A stretch of DNA of 64,000 nucleotides from Vagococcus zengguangii (GCF_005145005.1 NZ_CP039712.1:1-64000), one strand, 5' to 3'. Counted from the first letter of the stretch, positions 1-12,494 are shown. Program-made: numbers and translations. Notes: generated by a model from the sequence alone, not told the origin.

Positions 1-1344
1 ATGCCAAATATTGATTATATTTGGAAAGAATTAGAGGAAAGTTACCGAAAAATTTTAACTGTTCCTAGTTTCAACGCTTGGATCGACCAGGCAACACCGA
101 TTAGTTTGGTTAATAATCAATTAACAATCGAAGTTCCTTCCTCATTACATAAAGAATATTGGGAAAAAAACTTATCCACAAAAATAGTCGAAACTGGCTT
201 TAAATTAACGGGTGAAGAGATTACACCTGTTTTTGTCATCCAAAATAATGAACCTATTATGGAGGATAAACCTAAAGAAGAAACGACTATTTTACCTGAA
301 CAAGCGATGAAAAATGGCAAAAAAGCGTATTTAAATCCTAAATACACTTTCGATACGTTTGTTATTGGAAAAGGAAATCAAATGGCACATGCTGCTGCGT
401 TAGTAGTAGCCGAAGATCCAGGTGCTACATATAATCCTTTATTCTTTTATGGAGGCGTTGGGTTAGGAAAAACCCATTTAATGCATGCCATCGGTCACCA
501 AATGTTAATGAATAACCCGGAAGCAAAAGTTAAATATGTCAGTAGCGAAAGTTTTGCCAATGACTTTATTAATTCCATTAAAAACGGAACATCAGAACAA
601 TTTAGACAAGATTATCGTAATGTTGATCTTCTATTAGTTGATGATATTCAATTTTTTGCGGAAAAAGAGGGAACACAGGAAGAATTTTTCCATACCTTTA
701 ATACTTTATACAATGAAGGTCGTCAGATTGTTCTGACCAGTGATCGTTTGCCAAATGAAATTCCTAAATTGCAAGAACGTTTAGTTTCACGCTTTGCTTG
801 GGGACTTTCAGTCGACATTACACCACCTGATTTGGAAACCAGAATTGCGATTTTAAGGAAAAAAGCTGACGCAGAGCGTTTAGAAATTCCTGAAGATACG
901 TTAAGTTACATTGCTGGACAAATTGATTCCAACATTCGTGAGTTAGAAGGAGCCTTAGTGCGAGTTCAAGCTTTTGCAACGATGAATAGCGAAGACATTA
1001 CCACTAGTTTAGCAGCTGATTCGCTAAAAAGTTTGCGACCTATCTCACCTAAAAATCAATTATCGATTTTAGCGATTCAAGAAAAAGTTTGCGAATATTA
1101 TCATATTGACTTGAAAGATTTGAAAGGTAAACGTCGTGTGAAATCAATTGTTTTACCACGCCAAATTGCGATGTATTTATCACGTGAACTAACGGATAAT
1201 TCTCTACCAAAAATTGGCGCTGAATTTGGCGGCAAGGACCATACAACCGTGATTCATTCACATGAAAAGATCCAACAGCTACTAGAAACAGACATTAGTT
1301 TGCAAAAAGAAGTCAAAGACATCAAAGATTTATTAACAAATTAG
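1..1344 (+). CDS. dnaA: Chromosomal replication initiator DnaA
   Basis: DnaA binds DnaA boxes at oriC and, as an ATP-bound filament, melts the adjacent AT-rich DNA and recruits the helicase. The 447-residue product has the usual length. A short N-terminal domain I and a variable linker (about residues 80-115) come first. The AAA+ domain has Walker [10 protein letters not shown] near residue 151 and Walker [10 protein letters not shown] near residue 210. The C-terminal helix-turn-helix carries the DnaA signature [15 protein letters not shown] near residue 410. The start codon is the first base of the window, so the promoter and ribosome binding site are not visible. Its box cluster lies just after the stop codon. 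Confidence 0.98.
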   Translation: MPNIDYIWKELEESYRKILTVPSFNAWIDQATPISLVNNQLTIEVPSSLHKEYWEKNLSTKIVETGFKLTGEEITPVFVIQNNEPIMEDKPKEETTILPEQAMKNGKKAYLNPKYTFDTFVIGKGNQMAHAAALVVAEDPGATYNPLFFYGGVGLGKTHLMHAIGHQMLMNNPEAKVKYVSSESFANDFINSIKNGTSEQFRQDYRNVDLLLVDDIQFFAEKEGTQEEFFHTFNTLYNEGRQIVLTSDRLPNEIPKLQERLVSRFAWGLSVDITPPDLETRIAILRKKADAERLEIPEDTLSYIAGQIDSNIRELEGALVRVQAFATMNSEDITTSLAADSLKSLRPISPKNQLSILAIQEKVCEYYHIDLKDLKGKRRVKSIVLPRQIAMYLSRELTDNSLPKIGAEFGGKDHTTVIHSHEKIQQLLETDISLQKEVKDIKDLLTN

Positions 1345-1516
1345 TCGTGTGGAAAACACCCGCAAAAACCAAAAGTTATGCACAGGTTATTCACAAGTGG
1401 AAAACTCACGTCTGAAAAGATTTGAGAAAACTTTTCCACAGTATTAACAGCACCTACTACTACTATTATTTTTATTTATTATATATATTTATATATCAGA
1501 AAGGATTCATAAGCAT
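1345..1516. other. oriC: Chromosomal origin oriC (DnaA boxes, DnaA-trio, AT-rich unwinding element)
   Basis: The dnaA-dnaN gap holds DnaA-box matches TGTGGAAAA (1348-1356, reverse), TTATGCACA (1376-1384), TTATTCACA (1387-1395) and TTTTCCACA (1432-1440), plus a weaker AGTGGAAAA at about 1396-1404. The last box is followed by a TAC/TAT triplet run (1455-1470), which matches the DnaA-trio element of the Bacillus subtilis basal unwinding system, and then by an almost pure A/T stretch to about 1498. Box, trio and AT tract in this order is the established layout of a Firmicute unwinding region. A second box cluster upstream of dnaA may exist outside the window. Confidence 0.9.
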
Positions 1517-2647
1517 ATGAAATTTACAATGAATCGTGCAGTGTTTATCAATGAATTAAGCGTTGTGCAACGTGCTATTCCTTCAAAATCAACCATTCCC
1601 ATTTTAAGTGGTTTAAAAATGGTCTTAACAGACGAAGGTTTAGCTTTAACAGGAAGCAATGGTGATATTTCAATTGAAACGTTCTTAAGTTCTCAAAATG
1701 AAAAAGCCGATATGACAATTGAATCAACGGGTTCTATCGTTTTACAAGCCAAATTCTTTGGTGAAATCGTTAGAAAATTACCTGATAACCACTTTAGTTT
1801 TGAAGTATTAGACAATTTACAAGTTAAAATTAATTCAGGAACAGCTGAATTCGTCGTGAATGGTTTAAGTTCTGATAATTATCCTCATTTACCAATTATT
1901 GAAGAACAAAACCAATTAAAATTACCAGCGCGTGTCTTAAATAAAATCATTAACGAAACAGTTTTCTCAGTTTCAATGCATGAAAGTCGCCCAATTTTAA
2001 CTGGAGTACACTTCACTTTAGAAAATGGTGTCTTAACAGCTGTTGCAACCGATAGTCATCGTCTATCTCAACGTCAAATTATGATGCCAAGCTCTACTGA
2101 AAGCTTTGATATTGTGGTTCCTGGTAAGAGTTTGACTGAATTATCTAAATCATTTGCTGATGAAGAAGAGATGGTTGAAATTAATATCATGGAAAATCAA
2201 GTGTTATTCCGTACAGAAAACATGAATTTTTATTCACGTTTACTAGAAGGGAAATATCCTGATACTAAACGTTTGATTCCAACAGCTTTTGAAACAGAAG
2301 TCGAGTTCCATGTCCCGTCATTAATGGCTGCAATTGATCGTGCGTCATTATTGTCACATGAAGGTCGCAACAACATTGTTAAATTATCAGTTGAATCTGA
2401 CAAAGTAACCATTTACGGTAACTCACCTGAAATCGGGAACGTTCAAGAAGACTTATCATTTAACAAGATTAGTGGTCAACCACTAGATATTTCATTCAAT
2501 CCAGACTATATGAAAGCTGCGTTGAAAGCTTTTGGTGCGATTGATATTAATATTCGCTTTATTTCACCAATTCGTCCGTTCACGTTAGAACCAACGGATA
2601 CAGAAATTTCATTTGTTCAACTGATTACACCAGTTCGTACAAGCTAA
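1517..2647 (+). CDS. dnaN: DNA polymerase III beta subunit (sliding clamp)
   Basis: This is the ring-shaped clamp that tethers DNA polymerase III to template DNA and serves as a docking platform for repair proteins. At 376 residues it has the normal length for the family, which folds as three similar domains forming a dimeric ring. The N-terminus MKFTMNRAVFINELSVVQRA and the C-terminal hydrophobic-pocket stretch near FVQLITPVRTS fit Firmicute DnaN. The ATG follows AGAAAGGA. It lies just downstream of oriC and ends at a hairpin terminator, so it is probably transcribed from dnaA and from the origin region. Confidence 0.97.
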   Translation: MKFTMNRAVFINELSVVQRAIPSKSTIPILSGLKMVLTDEGLALTGSNGDISIETFLSSQNEKADMTIESTGSIVLQAKFFGEIVRKLPDNHFSFEVLDNLQVKINSGTAEFVVNGLSSDNYPHLPIIEEQNQLKLPARVLNKIINETVFSVSMHESRPILTGVHFTLENGVLTAVATDSHRLSQRQIMMPSSTESFDIVVPGKSLTELSKSFADEEEMVEINIMENQVLFRTENMNFYSRLLEGKYPDTKRLIPTAFETEVEFHVPSLMAAIDRASLLSHEGRNNIVKLSVESDKVTIYGNSPEIGNVQEDLSFNKISGQPLDISFNPDYMKAALKAFGAIDINIRFISPIRPFTLEPTDTEISFVQLITPVRTS

Positions 2648-2661
2648 TTGCGTCTTTTTAG

Positions 2662-2702
2662 AGAGTTCAGCCCCTAAAAATTGGAGGTTGAGCTCTTTTT
2701 TT
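2662..2702 (+). terminator. Intrinsic terminator after dnaN
   Basis: An 11-bp stem with GU pairs (AGAGTTCAGCC at 2662-2672 with GGTTGAGCTCT at 2686-2696) is followed by a T run to 2702. It separates dnaA-dnaN from yaaA-recF-gyrBA. Confidence 0.85.
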
Positions 2703-2820
2703 GGGCCTATAATCGTTTTTTAGCCTTTTTAAGAGGAATAGATAAAAGACTTATTTTTTATATAAATCCCCTTAAATCTAATAATATGGGGGAATATTTC
2801 CTTTTATCTGAAAAAAATGG

Positions 2821-2826
2821 TATAAT
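2821..2826 (+). promoter_or_regulatory. Candidate -10 element of the yaaA-recF-gyrBA promoter
   Basis: A perfect TATAAT lies about 37 bases before the yaaA start, downstream of the dnaN terminator. The matching -35 (TTCCTT at about 2798) is poor, so the call rests on the -10 and the context. Confidence 0.5.
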
Positions 2827-2862
2827 TAGGCTATTATCCACTAGGAAAAGAAGGTGAAGAGT

Positions 2863-3112
2863 TTGAAACAAAAGTTTCTTATTGATAAAGAATTTATTAC
2901 GCTTGGACAATTTCTAAAAGAGGTTGATGAGATACCAAGTGGGGGTATGGCAAAGTGGTATTTACAAGAACATGTCGTACTTGTTGACGGTGAAGTTGAA
3001 AATCGTCGAGGGCGAAAATTACGTGCTGGCACAATGGTTGAGCTACCTGATGGGGGTATTTTTTTTATGGACCAAATGCCAGAGAAAAGCATCATTAATC
3101 AGGACGATTTAG

Positions 3113-3126
<14 letters not shown>
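2863..3126 (+). CDS. yaaA: S4-domain RNA-binding protein YaaA
   Basis: This is a small S4-like RNA-binding protein found in many Firmicutes between dnaN and recF; it has been linked to ribosome assembly, but its precise role is unsettled. Conserved features are the start region DKEFITLGQFLK, then SGGMAKWYL and the RRGRKLRAG basic strand. I choose the TTG at 2863 (87 residues) because AGAAGGTG is well spaced before it and it matches the short family N-terminus; a GTG at 2854 adds three residues. The C-terminus runs a little longer than in Bacillus. Its stop overlaps the recF start by 14 bases, indicating translational coupling. Confidence 0.9.
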
Positions 3127-6215
<3,089 letters not shown>

Positions 6216-6243
6216 AAATATAAAAAGTAGGGAGTAGAACTAC

Positions 6244-8910
6244 ATGTCAGAACAACAATTAAATGAAAACATCATAGACGTGAATTTGACTAGTGAGATG
6301 GAAAACTCATTCATCGATTACGCTATGAGTGTTATTGTAGCTCGTGCCTTACCTGATGTAAGAGATGGTTTAAAACCTGTACATCGCCGTATTTTATACG
6401 GGATGTATGATTTGGGTATTACACCAGATAAGCCACATAAAAAATCAGCCCGTATCGTTGGGGACGTTATGGGTAAATACCATCCCCATGGTGACAGTGC
6501 AATTTATGAATCAATGGTTCGTATGGCACAACCATTTAGCTATCGTCAAATGCTAGTGGATGGTCATGGTAACTTTGGTTCGGTCGATGGGGACGGTGCC
6601 GCTGCGATGCGTTACACCGAAGCCCGTATGAGTAAAATTGCGTTAGAATTATTGCGTGATTTAAACAAAAATACCGTCGATTTCCAAATGAACTACGACG
6701 AATCTGAAAAAGAACCAAGTGTTTTACCAGCGCGTTTCCCTAACCTATTAGTAAACGGAACAACTGGTATTGCGGTAGGGATGGCAACAAACATTCCGCC
6801 TCATAACTTAGAAGAGGTCATTGGTGCGATTAAAGTCTTGATGGACAATCCTGAAGCGACGACGATGGACTTGATGGAAGCTTTACCTGGTCCAGACTTC
6901 CCAACAGGTGGTTTAGTGATGGGGAAATCAGGTATTCGTAAAGCGTATGAAACGGGTAAAGGGTCAATCACTGTCCGTGCGCGTGTCGAAATTGAAAACA
7001 TGCCAAACGGTAAAGAACGTATTATCGTAACTGAATTACCTTACATGGTGAATAAAGCGAAACTGATTGAACGTATTTCTGAGCTTCATCGTGACAAACG
7101 CGTGGAAGGAATTACCGACTTACGCGATGAGTCCAACCGCGAAGGGATGCGTATTGTGATTGAAGTTCGTCGTGACGTGAGTGCCTCAGTTATTTTAAAT
7201 AACCTTTACAAGATGACAGCCTTACAAACATCATTTGGCTTCAACATGTTAGCGATTGTTAATGGCGAACCCAAAATCTTAAGCTTGAAACAAATTTTAG
7301 AGCATTACTTAGCCCATCAAGAAGACGTGATTCGTCGTCGTACCGCGTTTGATAAAAAACGTGCAGAAGACCGTGCACACATCTTAGAAGGGTTACGTAT
7401 TGCCCTAGATCATATCGATGAAATCATTCGTATTATTCGTTCGTCTGATACAGATGACATTGCGAAAAACACGATGATGGAAAGATTTGCGTTATCAGAT
7501 CGTCAAGCGCAAGCCATTTTAGACATGCGTCTACGCCGTTTAACTGGTTTGGAACGTGACAAGATTGAAAAAGAATATCAAGAATTGTTAGCAACGATTG
7601 AAGATTTAGCGGATATTTTAGCAAATCATCACCGTATTTTAGAAATTATTTCGACAGAATTAGAAGAAATTAAAGATAAATTTGGAGATGCACGTCGTAC
7701 GGAATTATTAGTCGGTGAAGTCTTAAGTTTAGAAGATGAAGACTTAATCGAAGAAGAAGACGTGGTAATTACGTTAACTCACAACGGCTACATCAAACGT
7801 TTAGCAAGTACCGAATTCCGTAGTCAAAAACGTGGCGGTCGTGGCGTACAAGGTATGGGTGTCAACGACGATGACTTTGTCGAAACACTTGTGTCATGTT
7901 CAACGCATGATACGTTGTTATTCTTTACTAACACAGGTAAAGTTTACCGCGCGAAAGGTTACGAAATTCCTGAATACGGTCGTACGGCTAAGGGAATTCC
8001 AATTATTAACCTATTAGGTATTGATTCAGCTGAGAAAGTTCAAGCGATTATCAATGTTTCAGGTGGCGCTAAAGATGATGAATATCTATTCTTCACCACC
8101 CGTTTAGGTGTAGTGAAACGTACGAACTCTTCACACTTTGCGAACATCCGTAGTAATGGTTTAATAGCAATCGGTCTTAAAGATGGCGATGAGTTAATTA
8201 ACGTGACGGTAACAAATGGTCAACAAAATATCATTATCGGAACGAATCAAGGTTACTCTGTCACATTTGATGAAAATACCGTGCGTGATATGGGTCGTAC
8301 CGCAACGGGTGTCCGTGGTATTCGTTTACGTGATAAAGACTTCGTAGTTGGTATGGATGTGATTAACCCAGAAGATGAAGTCTTTATTATCACTGAGAAC
8401 GGTTATGGTAAGCGTACAGCGGCTTCTGAATACCCAATCAAGGGTAGAGGAGGTAAAGGGATTAAAACGGCTAATATCACCTCTAAAAACGGTTCTCTGG
8501 TCGGCTTAACAACGGTCGATGGTTCAGAAGATATTTTAGTGATTACCAACCAAGGGGTTATCATCCGTTTTGCGGTCGAAACTGTTTCTCAAACCGGCCG
8601 TGCAACACAAGGAGTCCGTTTAATCCGTGTTGATGATGGTGCCAAAGTAGCCACAATGGCAAAAGTGGAAGCAGAATCTGAAGAAGATTTGGCAGAAAAA
8701 CCCGAAACAACTGAATCAACAATTAATCAAGATATTAAAGTGACACCTCAAGCACCTGTTGAACCTAAGAGCGATTTAGTCGAAGTGGAAGACGGCATTC
8801 AAGTTTCAACTTTAGACGAGGAATACTTAGCCGAAGACGAAACGGAAGAAGAAGAAAACGACATTATCGATGATATCTTCGAAGACGTCTTGGACGAAGA
8901 AGAGGAATAA
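6244..8910 (+). CDS. gyrA: DNA gyrase subunit A with extended acidic C-terminus
   Basis: GyrA cuts and rejoins DNA and wraps it around its C-terminal beta-pinwheel. The catalytic tyrosine is Tyr124 in RYTEAR. The quinolone-determining region reads [10 protein letters not shown], with Ser85 and Glu89, which is the susceptible-type pattern in Gram-positives. GyrA-box sequence [10 protein letters not shown] lies near residue 525. At 888 residues it is longer than the roughly 820-840 common in Firmicutes; the excess is a low-complexity acidic tail from about residue 806, ending in runs of Glu and Asp. The ATG follows a GTAGGGAG-type ribosome binding site. Confidence 0.97.
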   Translation: MSEQQLNENIIDVNLTSEMENSFIDYAMSVIVARALPDVRDGLKPVHRRILYGMYDLGITPDKPHKKSARIVGDVMGKYHPHGDSAIYESMVRMAQPFSYRQMLVDGHGNFGSVDGDGAAAMRYTEARMSKIALELLRDLNKNTVDFQMNYDESEKEPSVLPARFPNLLVNGTTGIAVGMATNIPPHNLEEVIGAIKVLMDNPEATTMDLMEALPGPDFPTGGLVMGKSGIRKAYETGKGSITVRARVEIENMPNGKERIIVTELPYMVNKAKLIERISELHRDKRVEGITDLRDESNREGMRIVIEVRRDVSASVILNNLYKMTALQTSFGFNMLAIVNGEPKILSLKQILEHYLAHQEDVIRRRTAFDKKRAEDRAHILEGLRIALDHIDEIIRIIRSSDTDDIAKNTMMERFALSDRQAQAILDMRLRRLTGLERDKIEKEYQELLATIEDLADILANHHRILEIISTELEEIKDKFGDARRTELLVGEVLSLEDEDLIEEEDVVITLTHNGYIKRLASTEFRSQKRGGRGVQGMGVNDDDFVETLVSCSTHDTLLFFTNTGKVYRAKGYEIPEYGRTAKGIPIINLLGIDSAEKVQAIINVSGGAKDDEYLFFTTRLGVVKRTNSSHFANIRSNGLIAIGLKDGDELINVTVTNGQQNIIIGTNQGYSVTFDENTVRDMGRTATGVRGIRLRDKDFVVGMDVINPEDEVFIITENGYGKRTAASEYPIKGRGGKGIKTANITSKNGSLVGLTTVDGSEDILVITNQGVIIRFAVETVSQTGRATQGVRLIRVDDGAKVATMAKVEAESEEDLAEKPETTESTINQDIKVTPQAPVEPKSDLVEVEDGIQVSTLDEEYLAEDETEEEENDIIDDIFEDVLDEEEE

Positions 8911-8914
8911 AAAG

Positions 8915-9075
8915 GTGATTGAGATGGCGATTAACTTTCGAGTAATAGACCTGGGGCGACGAAAATTATGTCACAATTTTTGAGAGTCACAATCTATTAC
9001 CGAGAAAGTTGTCATCGAAATCCCGTAGATAAAAGTGATTGAGAGAGTGATAAACGTTCGAACAATCGATGTAAT
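8915..9075. repeat. Structured repeat element directly after gyrA
   Basis: Two copies of a roughly 36-base unit begin at 8915 and 9035, exactly 120 bases apart. Both start GTGATTGAGA, carry TTCGA at the same offset, and agree at about three quarters of positions without gaps. Between them AACTTTCGAGTAATAGAC (8933-8950) is nearly complementary to TCTATTACCGAGAAAGTT (8993-9010), giving a long imperfect hairpin. A third GTGATTGAGA occurs at 55469, two bases after deoD. No coding potential is apparent. Confidence 0.6.
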
Positions 9076-9132
9076 ATATATTGAATTTGTTTAAAGTTTT
9101 TTCACTATTTTAATTAACAAAAGCGTAATTAA

Positions 9133-9171
9133 GAGGTAGGAGAGCTAATCAGCTTGTTCCTACCTTTTTTG
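9133..9171 (+). terminator. Intrinsic terminator after gyrA
   Basis: AGGTAGGA (9134-9141) pairs with TCCTACCT (9158-9165) and is followed by a T run. It ends the gyrBA transcript before the rpsF promoter. Confidence 0.88.
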
Positions 9172-9187
9172 TTGGATGAGACAGTAC

Positions 9188-9216
9188 TTGCAAAAAAAAC
9201 TAAAATGTTGTATTAT
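9188..9216 (+). promoter_or_regulatory. rpsF-ssb-rpsR promoter
   Basis: TTGCAA (9188-9193) and TATTAT (9211-9216) are spaced 17 bases apart. This leaves a leader of about 75 bases before rpsF. Many rpsF leaders bind the S6:S18 complex; I could not identify that motif with confidence here. Confidence 0.75.
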
Positions 9217-9296
9217 ACTTAGATGTGAGTAGTGTAAACTGCTCTTCCTTGCTCTAATGCATATTGGGGCCAGAGACCATAAGGAGGTGAAAATCA

Positions 9297-9596
9297 ATGA
9301 ACAAAGTTACGAATTATGAAATTACTTACATCATTCGTCCAAACATTGATGAAGAAGCTAAAGCTGCTTTAGTAGAACGTTTCGATGCTATTTTAAAAGA
9401 CAACGGTACTGAGGTTTTAGAATCTAAAGATTGGGAAAAACGCCGTCTTGCTTACGAAATCAAAGATTTCCGCGAAGGCATTTACCGAATCGTTAAAGTT
9501 TCTTCTGAAAATGCTGACGGTATCAACGAGTTTGATCGTTTAGCGAAAATCAATGACGATATTTTACGTCATATGATTATCAAAGAAGAAAACTAA
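9297..9596 (+). CDS. rpsF: 30S ribosomal protein S6
   Basis: S6 binds 16S rRNA as a dimer with S18 in the platform of the small subunit. The 99-residue product has the typical ferredoxin-like S6 sequence, with [17 protein letters not shown] at the start, [19 protein letters not shown] in the middle and [11 protein letters not shown] at the end. A strong AAGGAGGTG lies just before the ATG. It is the first gene of the S6-SSB-S18 operon. Confidence 0.97.
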   Translation: MNKVTNYEITYIIRPNIDEEAKAALVERFDAILKDNGTEVLESKDWEKRRLAYEIKDFREGIYRIVKVSSENADGINEFDRLAKINDDILRHMIIKEEN

Positions 9597-9599
9597 GAA

Positions 9600-9615
9600 T
9601 GTTTCACGTGAAACA
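9600..9615. promoter_or_regulatory. parS: parS centromere site
   Basis: The 16-base perfect palindrome TGTTTCACGTGAAACA matches the consensus TGTTNCACGTGAAACA for ParB (Spo0J) binding sites. It lies in the short rpsF-ssb gap, about 8 kb from oriC, where ParB-CTP loading and SMC recruitment are expected. The palindrome extends outward to AATG/CATT. Confidence 0.92.
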
Positions 9616-9640
9616 TTTTTAAACGGAAGGGGCTGTAAAT

Positions 9641-10156
9641 GTGATTAATAATGTTGTTCTTGTAGGACGATTAACGAAAGACCCTGACTTACGCTACACT
9701 AGTAGTGGACAAGCAACTGCCAACTTCACGTTAGCGGTGAACCGTTCATACAAAAATGCCAATGGTCAATATGACGCAGATTTCATTAATGTTGTTATTT
9801 GGCGTAAACCGGCTGAAACTTTAGCGCAATATGCGAAAAAAGGTACATTATTAGGTGTAACTGGACGTATCCAAACACGTAACTATGAAAATCAGCAAGG
9901 TCAACGCGTTTATGTAACAGAAGTTGTCTGTGAAAACTTCCAATTACTAGAGTCTCGTGCTTCTAGTGAAAGAAGACAAACTAATGATCAATCATTTGGT
10001 GGTGGCGGATTTAACGGTGGTCAATCATTTAATCAATCATTTAACCAATCTTCAACTCAAGCATCACAGAATTCGATGCCAGATTTTAGCCGAGATGCAG
10101 ATCCGTTTGCATCATCAGCTCAAATTGACATTTCTGATGATGACTTACCATTCTAA
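9641..10156 (+). CDS. ssb: Single-stranded DNA-binding protein
   Basis: SSB coats single-stranded DNA in replication, recombination and repair and recruits partners through its C-terminal tip. The 171-residue product has an OB-fold ([19 protein letters not shown] to about residue 105), a Gly/Gln/Ser/Asn-rich flexible linker, and the conserved acidic tip ISDDDLPF. The start is GTG at 9641, read from a well-spaced GGAAGGGG. The parS site lies between it and rpsF. Confidence 0.96.
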   Translation: MINNVVLVGRLTKDPDLRYTSSGQATANFTLAVNRSYKNANGQYDADFINVVIWRKPAETLAQYAKKGTLLGVTGRIQTRNYENQQGQRVYVTEVVCENFQLLESRASSERRQTNDQSFGGGGFNGGQSFNQSFNQSSTQASQNSMPDFSRDADPFASSAQIDISDDDLPF

Positions 10157-10175
10157 GACTTAGGGAGGGAATACC

Positions 10176-10418
10176 ATGGCTCAACAAAGAAGAGGCGGAA
10201 GAAAACCACGTCGTAAAGTGTGTTATTTCTGTGCTAACCATGTAGACCACGTTGATTACAAAAACGTTGATTTATTAAAAGCTAAATTTGTTTCTGAACG
10301 CGGTAAAATTTTACCACGTCGTGTAACAGGTACTTGTGCTAAACACCAACGTACTTTAACTGCAACAATCAAACGTGCTAGAATTATGGCTTTACTACCA
10401 TTCGTAGCAGAAGACTAA
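10176..10418 (+). CDS. rpsR: 30S ribosomal protein S18
   Basis: S18 pairs with S6 on the 30S platform. The 80-residue product has the expected basic N-terminus, the central [23 protein letters not shown]-like core and the TGTCAKHQR region. It keeps three cysteines (CYFC plus GTC). It follows ssb after 19 bases with a GGGAGGGA ribosome binding site and closes the operon at a terminator. Confidence 0.96.
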   Translation: MAQQRRGGRKPRRKVCYFCANHVDHVDYKNVDLLKAKFVSERGKILPRRVTGTCAKHQRTLTATIKRARIMALLPFVAED

Positions 10419-10428
10419 AAAGTAAATT

Positions 10429-10463
10429 AAGAGGTCTGTCCTTTATGGGCAGACCTCTTTTTA
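10429..10463 (+). terminator. Intrinsic terminator after rpsR
   Basis: A perfect 10-bp stem, AAGAGGTCTG (10429-10438) with CAGACCTCTT (10450-10459), is followed by T residues. Confidence 0.9.
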
Positions 10464-10490
10464 TGTTTTAAGACGGTTATGGTTATTTAG

Positions 10491-10519
10491 TTTATAGCCA
10501 CTCGTATTTGTGTTAAAAT
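10491..10519 (+). promoter_or_regulatory. Candidate rplI promoter
   Basis: TTTATA (10491-10496) and TAAAAT (10514-10519) are 17 bases apart, 41 bases before rplI and after the rpsR terminator. Confidence 0.55.
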
Positions 10520-10559
10520 AAAGAAATAAGAACTATATGAGAAAAGGTTGTGAATTTAA

Positions 10560-11012
10560 ATGAAAGTAATTTTTTTATCAGATGTAAAAGGACAAGGTAA
10601 AAAAGGTGAAGTGAAAGAAGTCTCTTCAGGTTATGCTCAAAACTTTTTAATTAAGAAAGGTTTAGCAAAAGAGGCAACAAGCACTACCTTGTCTGAGTTG
10701 AAAGGGCAAGAAAAAGCTAAAGAAAAAGAAGAAGCAGCAAAAAAAGCTGAAGCAGAGGAGCTTAAAGCGACGTTTGAAGCAGAAGGATTTGTGGTTGAAA
10801 TGAAAGCCAAAGCCGGTGAAGATAGCCGCTTGTTTGGTTCAATCACGTCTAAACAAATCGCAGAAGCCTTACAAAAACAGCATGGCTACAAAGTAGATAA
10901 ACGAAAAATGGAATTAAATAATCCAATCCGTAATTTAGGCTACAAAAATGTGCCAATTAAATTACATCCAGAGGTAACCGCAACGTTACGTGTTCATGTC
11001 GTTAGCCAATAA
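10560..11012 (+). CDS. rplI: 50S ribosomal protein L9
   Basis: L9 binds 23S rRNA at the base of the L1 stalk. The 150-residue protein has the N-terminal RNA-binding domain ([21 protein letters not shown], with [15 protein letters not shown]), a long charged connecting helix rich in Lys, Glu and Ala, and the C-terminal domain with [12 protein letters not shown] and a closing ATLRVHVV strand. In many relatives a GdpP-type phosphodiesterase gene sits immediately upstream; here only a terminator and promoter do. dnaC follows after 23 bases. Confidence 0.96.
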   Translation: MKVIFLSDVKGQGKKGEVKEVSSGYAQNFLIKKGLAKEATSTTLSELKGQEKAKEKEEAAKKAEAEELKATFEAEGFVVEMKAKAGEDSRLFGSITSKQIAEALQKQHGYKVDKRKMELNNPIRNLGYKNVPIKLHPEVTATLRVHVVSQ

Positions 11013-11035
11013 TTGGAATTAGAGGGAGTCAAATA

Positions 11036-12397
11036 ATGAACGAGGTTTTACAAGAACGAATACCACCTCAAAATATCGAAGCGGAACAAGCCGTGTTAGG
11101 GTCGGTTTTCTTAGAAGCAGATGCGATTGTTGAAGCGATGGAGTATATTTCCGATCAGGATTTTTATCGTCGCAGTCATCAATTGATTTTCCAAACGATG
11201 TTAGCGTTGAATGAACGTAATGAAGCAATCGATGTCATTACCGTCAAAGACCAGTTGGAGTCGTTGAACTTATTAGAAGACATCGGTGGCCTAAATTATT
11301 TAACGGAGTTAGCCTTAGTTGTTCCGACGGCTGCTAATGTGGCGCACTATGCTAAAATTGTTGAGCAAAAGTCATTATTAAGAAACTTAATCACTACAGC
11401 AACCGATATCGTGACAAAAGGTTTTGAACAATCTGATAGTGTTGAAACGATTCTGGATGATGCAGAGAAACGTATCTTAGAAGTTTCAGAAAAACGTAAT
11501 CGTTCTGGTTTCTTATCAATCTCAGATGTCTTAAATACATCCTTTGCTGAAATTGAGAGACTATCTCGAGTAGACGAAGCTATCACAGGTCTACCAACCG
11601 GCTATCATGCGCTTGATAAAATGACAGCTGGTTTACAACCTGAAGAGTTAATTATTTTAGCTGCTCGTCCTGCGGTAGGGAAAACAGCTTTTGCATTAAA
11701 TATCGCGCAAAATGTTGGAACAAAAACCGATAAAGGTGTGGCTATCTTCAGTCTTGAAATGGGTGCCGAATCATTAGTGAACCGTATGTTGTGTGCGGAA
11801 GGAACGATTGAAGCAAGTCATTTAAGAACCGGACAATTAACCGAAGAAGAATGGTCGAATTTAATCATGGCGATGGGTAGCTTGTCAAAAGCGAACATTT
11901 ACATTGATGACACCCCAGGGATTAAGATTACGGAGATTCGTGCGAAATGTCGTAAGTTAGCGCAAGAAAAAGGTAATTTAGGCTTAATCCTGATTGACTA
12001 TTTACAGTTGATTGAAGGAACAGGCCGTGAGAACCGTCAACAAGAAGTGTCTGAAATCTCACGTCAATTGAAAAAACTGGCTAAAGAGTTAAAAGTTCCG
12101 GTTATCGCCTTGTCTCAGTTATCACGTGGAGTTGAACAGCGTCAAGACAAGCGTCCAGTTTTAAGTGATATTCGTGAATCTGGATCAATCGAGCAGGATG
12201 CTGATATTGTGGCTTTCTTATATCGTGATGATTATTATCAACGTGATAGTGATGAAGATGCCGATGAGCGTGAAGAAAATAATGTCATTGAAGTCATTAT
12301 TGAAAAGAACCGTAGTGGGTCTCGTGGTACGGTAGAGCTGTTATTTATTAAAGAGTATAATAAGTTTTCTTCGATTACGAATCGCACGGAGTTTTAA
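11036..12397 (+). CDS. dnaC: Replicative DNA helicase (DnaB family)
   Basis: This is the hexameric 5'-3' helicase that unwinds DNA at the replication fork (called DnaC in Bacillus, DnaB elsewhere). The 453-residue product has the N-terminal primase-binding domain (PPQNIEAEQAVLGSVFLE), then the RecA-like domain with Walker A ARPAVGKTAFALN near residue 210, Walker B GLILIDYLQLI near residue 315 and SQLSRGVEQR, finishing with the RSGSRGTVELLF tail. There is no intein. It is likely co-transcribed with rplI. Confidence 0.96.
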   Translation: MNEVLQERIPPQNIEAEQAVLGSVFLEADAIVEAMEYISDQDFYRRSHQLIFQTMLALNERNEAIDVITVKDQLESLNLLEDIGGLNYLTELALVVPTAANVAHYAKIVEQKSLLRNLITTATDIVTKGFEQSDSVETILDDAEKRILEVSEKRNRSGFLSISDVLNTSFAEIERLSRVDEAITGLPTGYHALDKMTAGLQPEELIILAARPAVGKTAFALNIAQNVGTKTDKGVAIFSLEMGAESLVNRMLCAEGTIEASHLRTGQLTEEEWSNLIMAMGSLSKANIYIDDTPGIKITEIRAKCRKLAQEKGNLGLILIDYLQLIEGTGRENRQQEVSEISRQLKKLAKELKVPVIALSQLSRGVEQRQDKRPVLSDIRESGSIEQDADIVAFLYRDDYYQRDSDEDADEREENNVIEVIIEKNRSGSRGTVELLFIKEYNKFSSITNRTEF

Positions 12398-12438
12398 TTC
12401 GACTGAAGTCGCTATGATTAATGGATAATAAATGTTTT

Positions 12439-12492
12439 AATGTTCGTGTTTTATCTTTTTTATTTTTTTAAAAGAAATTAATGTTCGAATTT
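12439..12492 (+). promoter_or_regulatory. Two PurR-box-like sites upstream of purA
   Basis: AATGTTCGTGTTT (12439-12451) and AATGTTCGAATTT (12480-12492) both resemble the reverse complement of the Gram-positive PurBox (AWWWCCGAACWWT). They are 41 bases apart, in the same orientation, and the second ends just before the -35 element. PurR control of purA is known in Firmicutes; that these are functional boxes is inference. Confidence 0.55.
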
Positions 12493-12494
12493 TA

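Noticed and set aside
6481-6510. Quinolone resistance change in GyrA, and streptomycin resistance change in RpsL (63470-63620)
   Set aside because: Key residues (Ser85 and Glu89 in GyrA, the two lysines in S12) read as the usual susceptible form.
9222-9296. S6:S18-binding autoregulatory structure in the rpsF leader
   Set aside because: The leader length is suitable, but I could not find the expected conserved bulge and CCG-type motif with enough confidence.
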